A stretch of 36,056 nucleotides of DNA from Phaeodactylibacter sp. (GTDB lineage Bacteria; Bacteroidota; Bacteroidia; Chitinophagales; Saprospiraceae): contig JAGQXQ010000005.1 of the NCBI GenBank assembly GCA_020436535.1, forward strand, positions 973-37,028, read 5' to 3'. The position numbers and the translations under genes are program-made. Numbering within the stretch: position 1 is the stretch's first letter; the number at the start of each line of letters is the position of its first letter. The notes under the pieces are model-generated. The model was not told the DNA's origin, searched no databases, and saw only the letters and a list, made by a program, of their open reading frames with translations. This document shows positions 16,693 to 25,692 of the stretch, one piece after another.

Positions 16693-16846
16693 GACATTCA
16701 ACACCAAAAGCGCAGCCCTGCCAAAAAACCAGCAGGTTGAAACAACGTAAAGGCCCGCAAATTTTTTTTTGTGAAAATGAGCTATTCTCCAATTGATGTT
16801 TGTCGTAACTTCGAAGCCCATTGCTCACTCCCTAAACCGTAGAACC

Positions 16847-18973
16847 ATGCTCCGACTATTTCCCTTATTCTTACTTCTGATCCTTATAGGCTGCCGCCAG
16901 GAAGCCACCACCGATAACACCGCCGCCGGGCCGCCCGTCGCCAAAAAGGAAGCCCACGTCTTCGACGAGTTCGGCGCTGCCCGCGAAGATCCCTACTACT
17001 GGCTCAACGACCCCACCGGCCCGGAGGTGATTCAACACCTGGAGGCGGAGAACGCTTATTGTGAACAACAGTTGGCGCACACCCAATCCTTGCAGGATAA
17101 GCTGTACGAAGAGCTGGTGGCCCGCATCGAACAGAAATACGAATCGCTGCCTACCAAACAGAATGGTTACTGGTACTACGTACGTTATGAAGAGGGCGAC
17201 GAGTACCCCTACTACTGCCGGAAGAAAGACAACATGGACGCCCCGGAAGAGGTGCTGCTCAATGTCAACCAGATGGCGGAAGGCCACAAGATTTACCGCC
17301 TGTTTCAGTACTTTATCAGCCCGGATAACCGGACGGTTGCCTTTCTGGTGGACACTTCCGGCGACCGACGCAATACCCTCTACTTCAAAGACCTGGCCAC
17401 CGGCGAACTGCTGCCCGATCAGGTGCCCGACTGCTCCTACGGCGGCGCCTGGGCCAACGACAACCGGCATTTTTTTTATACCCTCAACGATAAGACCGTG
17501 CGGGGGTACCGCGTGATGCGCCATCAGCTGGGCGCTGAAGGGCAGGATGCAGAAGTGTACAGTGAGCCCGACAGCACCTTCTCTGCCTTTGTCACCCGCT
17601 CCTGGGACGATCGCTATATTTTTACCGGCTCGGGCAGTACGACCTCCAGTGAAATCTGGTTTCTGGATGCCGATCAGCCGGAAGGACAATTGAAAGTGAT
17701 CCAGCCCCGCCAAAAGAACCTGGAATATCAGGTGGAATCGTACACCGGCCAGGAGTTTCACATTTACAATAATCACCAGGCGCAGAACTTCAAGGTTTCA
17801 ACGGCGCCCGTAGGATCGCCCGGCCTGGCCAACTGGAAGGATGTCGTGCCTCACAACCCGGACGTTTACATCAATGGCTTTACCGTGCGGGATAAATACC
17901 TGGTCGTGCAGGAACGAGCGAAAGCGCTGGATAAGATTCGTGTTATCGACCGGCAGAGCGGAGAGAGTTACTACGTGGATTTTGGCGAGGAGGTGTACAC
18001 CGCCGGTATGTATGACCCCAATGATGAGTTCAGCTCAGACAGCATTCGTTACAACTACCAGTCGCTGACCACGCCCCGGTCTACTTTCGGGTATAGCCTT
18101 TCTAATAAGGAGAAAAAGCTGCTCCAACAGCAAAAAGTGGGCGGCGGCTTCGACGGTTCACTATACGAGACGAAGCGACTCTGGGCCACCGCTCAGGACG
18201 GTACGCAGGTGCCAATGTCCATCGTCTACCACAAAGAGCTGTTCAAAAAGGATGGCAGCAACCCCTGCTTGCTCTATTCCTATGGCTCCTACGGTTCCAG
18301 CTCCATGCCCTATTTCAACAGCAGCGTCATCAGCCTGCTGGACCGTGGCTTCGTCTACGCCATCGCCCACATCCGGGGCGGGCAGGAGATGGGCCGGCAG
18401 TGGTATGAAGATGGCAAGCTGATGAACAAGAAGAATACCTTCACCGACTTCATTGACTGCGGGCAATACCTGGTGGATAACCAGTACACCTCCACAGAAG
18501 GGCTTTTCGCCATGGGCGGCAGCGCCGGCGGCATGCTGATGGGCGCCGTTACTAATATGCGCCCGGATCTGTTCAAAGGCATCATCGCCCGGGTGCCCTG
18601 GATGGACGTCATCAGCGACATGCGCAACCCGGACCTGCCCCTGACCACCCTGGAATACGAAGAATGGGGCGATCCCTACCAAAAAGAAGCCTACGACTAT
18701 ATGCTCAGCTGGTCACCCTATGATAATGTGAAACCGGCCGACTTTCCCGCTATTCTGGCTACCGGCGGCCTCAACGACACGCAGGTGCTCTACCACAACC
18801 CCGCCAAGTGGGTGCAGAAGATCCGCGAGAACAATACGGGTACGGAGCCGGTGTTGTTTAAGTGCAACATGGGCGCCGGCCATGGCGGAGAGTCCGGCCG
18901 CTTTGCCCGCCAGAAGGAGACGGCGATGATCTATGCGTTTATGGTGGATCAGGTGGGGGAGTTGGTGGATTAA
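16847..18973 (+). CDS. Prolyl oligopeptidase-family (S9) serine peptidase, lipoprotein
   Basis: About 708 residues from ATG 16847; the upstream in-frame start at 16793 is rejected because it would bury the lipoprotein signal. MLRLFPLFLLLILIGC ends in a lipobox with Cys16, so the mature protein is lipid-anchored, probably at the outer membrane or periplasm. Residues of about 45-430 form the seven-bladed propeller and the rest an alpha/beta hydrolase with Ser559 (GGSAGG), Asp644 (GLNDTQV) and His679 (GAGHGG). The YGSYGSS segment and the IAHIRGG motif are typical of oligopeptidase B (PtrB)-like S9A enzymes. It cleaves short peptides, after Pro or basic residues. Its TAA overlaps the stop of the convergent broken gene. 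Confidence 0.94.
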   Translation: MLRLFPLFLLLILIGCRQEATTDNTAAGPPVAKKEAHVFDEFGAAREDPYYWLNDPTGPEVIQHLEAENAYCEQQLAHTQSLQDKLYEELVARIEQKYESLPTKQNGYWYYVRYEEGDEYPYYCRKKDNMDAPEEVLLNVNQMAEGHKIYRLFQYFISPDNRTVAFLVDTSGDRRNTLYFKDLATGELLPDQVPDCSYGGAWANDNRHFFYTLNDKTVRGYRVMRHQLGAEGQDAEVYSEPDSTFSAFVTRSWDDRYIFTGSGSTTSSEIWFLDADQPEGQLKVIQPRQKNLEYQVESYTGQEFHIYNNHQAQNFKVSTAPVGSPGLANWKDVVPHNPDVYINGFTVRDKYLVVQERAKALDKIRVIDRQSGESYYVDFGEEVYTAGMYDPNDEFSSDSIRYNYQSLTTPRSTFGYSLSNKEKKLLQQQKVGGGFDGSLYETKRLWATAQDGTQVPMSIVYHKELFKKDGSNPCLLYSYGSYGSSSMPYFNSSVISLLDRGFVYAIAHIRGGQEMGRQWYEDGKLMNKKNTFTDFIDCGQYLVDNQYTSTEGLFAMGGSAGGMLMGAVTNMRPDLFKGIIARVPWMDVISDMRNPDLPLTTLEYEEWGDPYQKEAYDYMLSWSPYDNVKPADFPAILATGGLNDTQVLYHNPAKWVQKIRENNTGTEPVLFKCNMGAGHGGESGRFARQKETAMIYAFMVDQVGELVD

Positions 18974-19722
18974 TTGGGGGGCGTTTTCACCAATTTCATC
19001 GTGTACAACTTGCCATTATTCTTTTGCAGGCGGATGATGCAGGGCCCATCCGGCAAAGCGCTGGTATCCAGCCGATAGACGGCCTCCGTAATGGTTCTTT
19101 GCTCCAGCACTCTGCCCAGCATATCGGAAATGATAATCGCCCCCTGGCCATTTTCAATGGTGAGGAATGTGGAAAAAGGATTGGGGTGGCCCCGTGCATC
19201 CCTGCCTGCTCCGTTGAAGTAAATACTTCGTATTTCGGAGTAGGCCGGGCTGCCGTCGTAATCCTCCTGCTTCAAGCGATAATAATTAACTCCCGTATTG
19301 GGATTATCATCTGTAAAATGGTAGTCAACGGTTCTGTAAGAATCTCCCTGTCCAGAGACAAAACCTAATGATGGCCAGTCTTTTCCGTCCTTGCTGCGCT
19401 GGATGTAAAACCCGTAATTGTTTTGCTCCGTGGATGTCTGCCAGTGGAGGCGCACCCTGTCGCCTTCCCGAAAAGCATTAAACTGGACCAGCGTTACCGG
19501 AAGGGCGGCGGCATCCGTTCCTTCGTAAAAGTAGACCGAACCGGCGTCGCTCAAGGTATTATTCCCGTTCTGATCTTCATCCTCAAAGAATGCCCCTACG
19601 ATGATGTTGCTGCCGTGCATACCGACGCTTCTGCCAAAATGATCTCCTCCGGAGGCATCCACCGCGCTGATCTTTTGCCTGCTCTGGATAAGTGCCCACA
19701 GCAGCGATACTCTGGTAGTCGA
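18970..19722 (-). pseudogene. C-terminal fragment of an FG-GAP repeat protein with a T9SS type A tail
   Basis: The frame runs from a stop at 19723-19725 to 18970 with no in-frame ATG; the only usable start is GTG 19662. It carries a single FG-GAP repeat (DHFGRSVGMHGSNIIVGAFF, then NTLSDAGSVYFYEG), where such proteins normally carry many, then an Ig/fibronectin-like segment (LPVTLVQFNAFREGDRVRLH) and a T9SS type A tail (GHPNPFSTFLTIEN to YTMKLVK). No signal peptide is left. Homology seems to reach upstream to about 19690 (SRQKISA precedes the repeat). The natural reading is loss of the 5' part by a rearrangement at about 19.67-19.72 kb. A real short GTG-started gene is possible but could not be secreted. 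Confidence 0.75.
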
Positions 19723-20533
19723 TCATTCGTTTCAGCAAATTGATATATTAAGCGTAGGTAGCCTTTACAGCACAGCAGATGCGGATAGGAATATAGGAGA
19801 GGTACAACAACTGCCTCTGTCCGACTGGACGCCTTTATCTACGACGGGTACCGTGCTGTACAGCCTAGATCAGGTGTACTGGGTGAAGAGCACATTGAAA
19901 AATGAGGCCCAACAAATACAGTCTGTCTATGTAGAAGTCGGCAATAAGAGGATCAATGAGCTTCAGTTTTTTGTGCGGAGAGATACCGGCTTGTTCACCT
20001 CCGAAGTGACCGGCGACTATCATCCGTTCTATCGAAGGATGATCCAACACCCTTCCATGATATGCCCTGTAGAGCTGGGCGCTGGAGAAACGGTGACTGT
20101 TTATATCAACTACATCAAAACGGGAGAGACCATCAGCCTGGACACCAAGCTGTGGGAAAAAAAGCACTTCGAGCGAATAAGCCGCCGCGATAGCTTTTTG
20201 ATAGCCATGTTTTTTGGGTTTACGCTTTGTATACTCCTGTGGCCGGTTTTCATCGCGCTTTTCCTGAGCGCGCCCCTATTCAGGTACTTCGTCATTTACA
20301 TTTTCGCCTGCATCGCCATGGCGGTCATTTGTCACTGGCAGGAGGAGGAGCACCGCATACGCCTGAAGTACGAAGATGATGGCATCGGATTTGATACAAC
20401 GGCGCCGGCCTCCGGCATCGGCTTCAAAAACATTCAGGCCCGCGCCAGTCTGCTAAATGGCGGGTTTCGCTTCTGGTCGAACGGGCAGGGCAGCCGTTTC
20501 TCCTTTTGGGTAGAACGGTCAGGAGCTGTTTGA
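19664..20533 (+). pseudogene. Internally deleted 7TMR-DISM sensor histidine kinase
   Basis: The frame is open from after a stop at 19640-19642 to 20533 but has no ATG before the first sensor residues; a GTG lies at 19853. The stretch from 19664 reads ALIFCLLWISAHSSDTLVVD, like the end of a signal peptide. A 7TMR-DISM extracellular domain follows (SLYSTADADRN..., LPLSDWTPL, YWVKSTLKN), then one or two membrane helices (FFGFTLCILLWPVFIALFL, FRYFVIYIFACIAMAVI). At about 20340 the protein jumps straight to the last part of a kinase ATPase domain (RLKYEDDGIGFD, then GIGFKNIQARASLLNGGF). Remaining membrane helices, the phosphorylatable His region and the N box are missing, probably 300-400 residues. 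It cannot be a working kinase. Confidence 0.8.
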
Positions 20534-20611
20534 ATTTGGCTTTTCGTAGCGAAAGGGGCAGGTTCCCAAGATACCCTTTTGCAACCGGAAGTGTTACATT
20601 CAAACCGCTTC

Positions 20612-21241
20612 TCATAAGCCGTGCACCAGCTTGATCAACTCCTGAGCCGAGTGCACCCCCAGCTTTTTGAACAGGCTCTTTCGGTGCGATTGTACGGTAT
20701 GCTTGCTGATAAACAACTCCCCGGCTATGCTTTGGTTATTTTTACCCTCCGCAATGAGCGCCATCACCTGTGCTTCCCGCCGCGAAAGCTTCGCCTTTTT
20801 AATAAAATCATCCTCCAGTTTGTACTTGCGCTTCTTTTTAGCCTTGCCCATTGCCACCCCTTTGCCGACAAAGGTTTCTCCTTTGAGGATAGCCTGCAGC
20901 GCATCGAGCAGCCCCTGGCTATCGGTATCTTTCAGGATGTAGCCATCTACCCCCTTGGCAAAGGCTTTTTTGACCAGGGAAGGCATATTGTAGGAAGAAA
21001 AGATAAGAATTTTCAGGCTCGGGTATAGTGACTTGATCTGGTGTATGTGCTCCACCGCATTCACCCCATTCAGGTTGATATCCAGGATTAGTATATCCGG
21101 CCTGCTCTTGAGCTTTTGCCACAGCTCATCAAAGGAGTGGGCCAGTTGTATGACTTCGAAGCGCGGATGGCCCTCCAGGGAGCGGGCCAGGCTTTCTGCC
21201 ATCATGGGGTGGTCGTCGGTGATGATTATTTTCTTAGCCAT
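20612..21241 (-). CDS. NarL/FixJ-type response regulator
   Basis: 209 residues from ATG 21241; a TTG four codons upstream is an unlikely start. The receiver domain has the acidic pair Asp9/Asp10 (IITDDHP), phospho-acceptor Asp54 (LILDINLNG), Ser82 (LIFSSY) and Lys104 (YILKD). The C-terminal GerE helix-turn-helix is at about 150-205 (LSRREAQVMALIAEGKNN, SIAGELFISKHTVQSHRKSL). All key residues are intact. It runs convergent to the broken sensor kinase, whose HATPase type is the kind that usually pairs with this class of regulator; pairing is inference. If so, it is now an orphan or served by another kinase. Confidence 0.94.
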   Translation of the reverse strand: MAKKIIITDDHPMMAESLARSLEGHPRFEVIQLAHSFDELWQKLKSRPDILILDINLNGVNAVEHIHQIKSLYPSLKILIFSSYNMPSLVKKAFAKGVDGYILKDTDSQGLLDALQAILKGETFVGKGVAMGKAKKKRKYKLEDDFIKKAKLSRREAQVMALIAEGKNNQSIAGELFISKHTVQSHRKSLFKKLGVHSAQELIKLVHGL

Positions 21242-21305
21242 GCATCGTTTCAATTAGGTGCCGGAGGCCGGTTGCTGCATGTGTTTGTGGAACGAAATAT
21301 AGTTA

Positions 21306-21338
21306 AGACTTGCCAGGTTTTCGAAACCTGGCAAGTCT
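21306..21338. repeat. 33-nt perfect palindrome with AGGTTT-N3-AAACCT core
   Basis: 15-bp perfect arms (21306-21320 and 21324-21338) around a TCG loop. It lies between the dienelactone-hydrolase-like gene and the response regulator, both on the minus strand, 11 nt after the upstream stop. After the stem the minus strand continues TTAACTATATTT, a poor T-run, so it may stop transcription weakly but looks more like a dispersed palindromic repeat. Confidence 0.8.
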
Positions 21339-21348
21339 GGAGTAGTTT

Positions 21349-22200
21349 TTACAAATGCTCCTTCAGGAAGCCCCACGCTTCCTGATTGGCCTGCTGGGCA
21401 GCTTCGTCGTTATAAGCCGGGCTACTCGGGTTGGCAAAGGCATGATTCGCATCGTAGATGTGCGTTTCAATCTCCTTGCCGGTAGCTTTGGCCAGGTTTT
21501 CAAACTTTTGGGCTACTTCCGGGGTGATCCACTCATCCTGCTTGGCGAAGATGCCGAGGATGGGCGCTTTTAGTGGAGCCAGCGCTTTGGCGTCCTGCAC
21601 CGGCATGCCGTAGTACATCACGCAGGCCACGCCCTGATCGCCCGCCATGATAGAGGACTTCAACGACCAGCCACCGCCAAAGCACCAACCGATGGTGGCG
21701 ATGCGGGCGTCTTTGCCTGCCTTGTTGAGGGCGCCCTGGATGATGGCCCGGGCCCGCTCTTCCTTGATGGATTGCATGAACTCTCCCGCCTTATCCGGAT
21801 CGGTGGCTACCTTGCCGTCGTACAGGTCGAGGGCCATGACGTTGGTGTTGCCCAGGTAACCGAACAGGCGCTCCGCTTCGGCTTTGATGTGGTCGTTCAG
21901 CCCCCACCATTCGTGGATGACGAAGAGGTAGTTGTTCGTCGGTTCTTTCGCCATGAGAGCGTAGGCGCTGCCTTTTTTCCCGTCGGGCGTGTCGAACTCG
22001 ATCATCTGGCCAATGCCTTCGAACTTGAGTTCGGCCGGCGTCTCGTGGGCGTCCTTAAACTTTTCATCATCGGCAAACTGGGCCATGTCGCTGCTGTCGG
22101 CAGCTTCGCCTTCGGCCTGCTCTCCGCTCTTGCCGCTGTTCTGGCAGGAGGTGAACACCAGCCCAAGGGCCATGGTAAATAGAATCAGATGTCTTAACAT
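21349..22200 (-). CDS. Dienelactone hydrolase-family lipoprotein
   Basis: 283 residues. MLRHLILFTMALGLVFTSC is a lipoprotein signal with Cys19 as the lipid anchor, then a Gly/Ser/Glu-rich tether. The alpha/beta hydrolase domain (about 60-283) shows HEWWGLN (Glu97), the nucleophile Cys173 in GWCFGGG, Asp222 in AKQDEWI and His253 in YDANHAF. A Cys nucleophile is characteristic of dienelactone hydrolase rather than the Ser of most esterases. Export to the envelope differs from the cytoplasmic classical enzyme, so the physiological substrate is unknown; a real role in dienelactone breakdown is doubtful. Downstream lies the response regulator, after a palindrome. Confidence 0.92.
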   Translation of the reverse strand: MLRHLILFTMALGLVFTSCQNSGKSGEQAEGEAADSSDMAQFADDEKFKDAHETPAELKFEGIGQMIEFDTPDGKKGSAYALMAKEPTNNYLFVIHEWWGLNDHIKAEAERLFGYLGNTNVMALDLYDGKVATDPDKAGEFMQSIKEERARAIIQGALNKAGKDARIATIGWCFGGGWSLKSSIMAGDQGVACVMYYGMPVQDAKALAPLKAPILGIFAKQDEWITPEVAQKFENLAKATGKEIETHIYDANHAFANPSSPAYNDEAAQQANQEAWGFLKEHL

Positions 22201-22304
22201 AGTGGATTTTTTGTATTTGGATTGAATTGTAATGTATAGCTTAAATAGAGCAGCCTGGCTATTTGTTTATAAAAGGAGGCTGGAATAAGTCTGAGATTTT
22301 GCTT

Positions 22305-22312
22305 TACCTTTG
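22305..22312 (+). promoter_or_regulatory. Possible -7 element of the 2-oxoacid dehydrogenase gene
   Basis: TACCTTTG fits TAnnTTTG and lies about 110 nt before the ATG. A matching TTTG at 19-21 nt upstream is not obvious, so the promoter is only tentative. Confidence 0.4.
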
Positions 22313-22420
22313 TGGGCCGGAAACGGAAAGTGTGTAAATGAGGCCCAGGGCACTCCGGCTTGTTGCTACCCCGCCTGTCATCTTTCAGCGCGGCAAAAGC
22401 CGGGGCAAAAAAATTATACC

Positions 22421-24424
22421 ATGACCGAAAAAACAATAAAACCAATCATTCAATACGATCGCGGCCGGTTGTCTGACGAAAAGTTACTGGACCTGTACCG
22501 CCGTTTGCTAACACCCCGGCTGATCGAGGAGAAGATGCTCATCCTGTTGCGGCAGGGCAAGATCAGCAAGTGGTTTTCCGGCATCGGGCAGGAGGCCATC
22601 TCAGTAGGCTGCGCCAGCGCTTTGCTGGAAGACGAGCTGATCTTCACCATGCACCGCAACCTGGGCGTGTTCACCGTCCGAGAAATGCCTTTGGAGCGCC
22701 TTTTCGCCCAGTGGCAAGGGAAGGCTTCGGGTTTTACCAAGGGTCGCGACCGCTCCTTCCACTTCGGCGCCATGGACTATGGCATCGTGGGCATGATCTC
22801 TCACCTGGGGCCGCAACTGTCGCTGGCGGCCGGCGTGGCGCTGGCGCATAAGCTGGCGGGGGAAGGCAGCGTTTCTCTGGTCTTTACCGGCGACGGGGCC
22901 ACCAGCCAGGGCGAGTTTCACGAGGCGCTCAACACGGCGGCGGTCTGGGGGCTCCCCGTATTGTTTGTCATTGAGGACAATGGCTACGGCCTATCTACCC
23001 CTTCCCGCGAACAATATGTCTGCAGCGACCTGTCTGACCGGGCCAAAGGCTACGGCATGCGCTCGGTGACCATCGACGGCAACAACATTCTGGAGGTTTA
23101 TCAAACCATTCGGAAGTTGGCCGAAGAGGTGCGCGAAAAACCGGCGCCGGTATTTGTACAATGTAAGACCTTCCGTATGCGCGGCCACGAGGAGGCCTCC
23201 GGTATTAAATACGTGCCCAGGGAACTGCTTAACCACTGGGCTGCCAGAGATCCGATAGGGAATTACGAAAAATACCTGTTGCAGGAAGGCTTGCTGGATG
23301 AAAAGCAGATAAAGGATATCCGGCAGGACATTAAAAAAGACATCAATAAAGGCCTGGAGGCCGCCTACGCCGAAGGGCCCATCCAATCGAACCCCGAGCA
23401 GGAAGTGGCCGATGTATACACGCCGTTTCAGAGCCGGACAGTGGCCCCGAAAGGCAATAAAAAAACAGGCCGCCGCTTCATCGATGCCATTTCCGATGGC
23501 CTTCGGCAGGCGATGGAAAAGCACGACAACCTGGTGTTGATGGGGCAGGACATTGCCGATTACGGCGGCGTGTTCAAGATCACGGATAACTTTGTTGTGC
23601 AGTTTGGCAAGGAGCGGGTGCGCAATACACCTTTGTGCGAGAGCGCCATCGTCGGCATTGGGCTGGGCCTGAGCCTTAAAGGCTACAAGGCCATGGTGGA
23701 AATGCAGTTTGCCGATTTCGTCACCTGCGGCTTCAACCAGATCGTCAACAACCTGGCCAAACAGCACTATCGTTGGGGGCAGAACGCCGATGTGGTGATT
23801 CGCATGCCAACAGGCGCGGGGGTAGCTGCCGGGCCTTTTCACTCCCAAAGTAATGAGGCCTGGTTCTTCCATACTCCAGGACTGAAGGTGGTTTATCCGT
23901 CGAACCCCGAAGACGCCAAGGGCTTGCTACTGGCTAGTTTCGAAGACCCCAACCCGGTTTTGTATTTTGAACACAAAGCTCTTTACCGCAGCCTCTCCGC
24001 TGCAGTACCCGACGATTATTACACCGTGGAGATCGGTAAGGCGCGCCTGGCCCGGGAGGGCGTGGAAGTGTCCGTGATCACTTACGGCATGGGGGTCCAC
24101 TGGGCGGCCGAGGTGTGCGATGAGATGGGCGTAGATGCCGATATTCTCGACCTGCGTACCCTGCTGCCGCTGGATTATGACGCCATCGCTGAAACTGTGA
24201 AAAAGACCAACCGGGTGGTTATCCTGCATGAAGATACCCTCATCGGGGGCATTGGCGGGGAGATCGCCGCCTATATTTCCGAGCACCTCTTCGAATACCT
24301 CGACGCACCGGTACTACGGGCCGCCAGCCTGGATACGCCGGTGCCGTTTTCCGCCGGGCTGGAGGCACAGTTTTTACCGAAGGGCAGGTTTCGGGAGCAG
24401 TTGGAGCGATTGTTAGCTTATTAG
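22421..24424 (+). CDS. 2-oxoacid dehydrogenase E1 component, alpha and beta subunits fused
   Basis: 667 residues from ATG 22421; an upstream in-frame start at 22310 adds a Cys-rich, family-unlike leader and coincides with a probable promoter. Residues of about 15-325 are the alpha half: thiamine-diphosphate motif GDGATSQGEFHEA (from 157) and EDNGYGLSTP. A linker leads to the beta half from about 345 (VLMGQDIADYGGVFKITDNF, RVRNTPLCESAIVGIGLGLS, then the FADFV segment) and a transketolase C-terminal domain (VSVITYGMGVHWA, LHEDTLIGGIGGEIAAYI). It decarboxylates a 2-oxoacid and passes the acyl group to E2. Fused forms are common in Bacteroidota; branched-chain keto acid is the best guess, pyruvate possible. 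No E2 or E3 gene is adjacent. Confidence 0.95.
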   Translation: MTEKTIKPIIQYDRGRLSDEKLLDLYRRLLTPRLIEEKMLILLRQGKISKWFSGIGQEAISVGCASALLEDELIFTMHRNLGVFTVREMPLERLFAQWQGKASGFTKGRDRSFHFGAMDYGIVGMISHLGPQLSLAAGVALAHKLAGEGSVSLVFTGDGATSQGEFHEALNTAAVWGLPVLFVIEDNGYGLSTPSREQYVCSDLSDRAKGYGMRSVTIDGNNILEVYQTIRKLAEEVREKPAPVFVQCKTFRMRGHEEASGIKYVPRELLNHWAARDPIGNYEKYLLQEGLLDEKQIKDIRQDIKKDINKGLEAAYAEGPIQSNPEQEVADVYTPFQSRTVAPKGNKKTGRRFIDAISDGLRQAMEKHDNLVLMGQDIADYGGVFKITDNFVVQFGKERVRNTPLCESAIVGIGLGLSLKGYKAMVEMQFADFVTCGFNQIVNNLAKQHYRWGQNADVVIRMPTGAGVAAGPFHSQSNEAWFFHTPGLKVVYPSNPEDAKGLLLASFEDPNPVLYFEHKALYRSLSAAVPDDYYTVEIGKARLAREGVEVSVITYGMGVHWAAEVCDEMGVDADILDLRTLLPLDYDAIAETVKKTNRVVILHEDTLIGGIGGEIAAYISEHLFEYLDAPVLRAASLDTPVPFSAGLEAQFLPKGRFREQLERLLAY

Positions 24425-24487
24425 TTTTGGCTGCTCAAATTTAGCTTCGGGAAACGTTACAATCAGTTTTTTTAATATCAAGGGTTT

Positions 24488-25336
24488 ATGAACGGTACGA
24501 AAATTCAGGATGTCGAAGCCTATTACGAAGGAACCCGCTGGGATTACCGCTGGGTTTGGGGCGTGCGTCATACTTACTCCTTGCATTTTGGGTATTACGA
24601 TGAAACAGCCACCCACCATAAAGCTGCGGTTGCCAATATGAACCGGGTGATGGCGGATCTGGTGGAGATCGGGCCGGAGGATAAGGTACTGGATGCGGGG
24701 TGTGGCGTGGGCGGATCCGGCATCTGGTTGGCGGAAAACCGCCAGTGTTCGGTCGTCGGCATCACTCCGGTGGCAGGGCAGGTAAGGGATGCCCGGAAAA
24801 ATGCCGCAAAGCATAAAATAGAAGACAAGGCGTCCTTTATAGAGGCCGATTATTGTAATGTCCCTTTTGATGATCAATCATTTGACGTGGCCTGGGCGCT
24901 GGAAAGTGTTTGCCACGCTTCCCAAAAGCTGGATTTTTACAAAGAAGCTTATCGTTTGCTCAAACCGGGGGGGCGCCTGGTCATCGGAGATACGTTTCGC
25001 CTGGGCCGCCCTTTTTCTTCCGAAGATGAGGCCCTGATTCAACAATGGTTGCGCTGCTGGGCCATTCCCGATCTCGACTCGCCGGCAGAACACCGGCAAC
25101 ACGCACAGGCAGCCGGTTTTCGGGATTTCGAATTTCGGGATATCTCTAAACATACCCTGCAGTCGATCCGCAATATTCGGGAACACGGCGATAAGTGGTT
25201 GTGGGCGGCCCGGCTGCTGAATAAAATAGGAATTGTCTCGGATGTGCAGGTCAGCAACGTATTGGGGACGATCTATCAGTATGACGCTTTCCAAAAGGAA
25301 CTTTGGTGTTATGGGTTGCTGGTAGCCCGAAAGTAG
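24488..25336 (+). CDS. Class I SAM-dependent methyltransferase (tocopherol/sterol-type)
   Basis: 282 residues. SAM-binding motif I is VLDAGCGVGGSGIWLA (about 66-81), followed by VVGITPV (motif for the ribose-binding acid region, here Thr/Pro), EADYCNVPFDDQSFDVAWAL and the post-III segment LLKPGGRLVIGDTFR. The N-terminal YYEGTRWDYRWVWG and LHFGYYDE stretches are typical of small-molecule methyltransferases related to gamma-tocopherol, MPBQ and sterol C-24 enzymes. The acceptor is unknown; a lipid or quinone is the likely class. It lies 63 nt after the E1 gene on the same strand, close enough for co-transcription, though no functional link is evident. Confidence 0.88.
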   Translation: MNGTKIQDVEAYYEGTRWDYRWVWGVRHTYSLHFGYYDETATHHKAAVANMNRVMADLVEIGPEDKVLDAGCGVGGSGIWLAENRQCSVVGITPVAGQVRDARKNAAKHKIEDKASFIEADYCNVPFDDQSFDVAWALESVCHASQKLDFYKEAYRLLKPGGRLVIGDTFRLGRPFSSEDEALIQQWLRCWAIPDLDSPAEHRQHAQAAGFRDFEFRDISKHTLQSIRNIREHGDKWLWAARLLNKIGIVSDVQVSNVLGTIYQYDAFQKELWCYGLLVARK

Positions 25337-25692
25337 AAAAGGAAAGGGGTAACGATCGAATGGTATCTGAGAAAGGCCCAATGGGCTCGTTTCGGCAGAT
25401 AGCAAAGGCCATCACCTCAATGATTCCAAGCGCACTTTGTCAATTTTAACATACCAATTGAGCCGGTATATAATTTTACACCATCCCATTTCGTTCCTTA
25501 CCTTCGATAGCTTTGCCCATATTATAAAAGGCTCCAAAACCAGATTTAACCCAAGATTATCTGAATGATTGGGGAAGGTGTTGTACAAAAGTTCAAAACT
25601 TTCCTCTTTGTGGTATAATAGTAGCGATGTGATCTCTATTTTTGCCACCTTTTAACATCCCAATTATCGATCGTTTATCTCAATCCGGAAAG
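25337..25692. other. AT-rich intergenic region before the giant adhesin gene
   Basis: 356 nt, clearly lower in GC than both flanks. TATTTTTG at 25637-25644 fits the -7 element and lies 49 nt before the adhesin ATG; the nearest TTTG (25607-25610) is 26 nt upstream, longer than ideal. A TATAAT also occurs at 25614-25619. A 78-codon minus-strand frame (25412-25648, GTG start) has no family features and is not called. Confidence 0.5.

Noticed and set aside
16402-16846. Possible insertion sequence remnant
   Set aside because: Inverted repeats are present but there is no transposase fragment and no visible target duplication.
25412-25648. 78-codon minus-strand frame with a GTG start
   Set aside because: AT-rich random-looking composition, no signal or domain, and its start overlaps a probable promoter of the adhesin gene.
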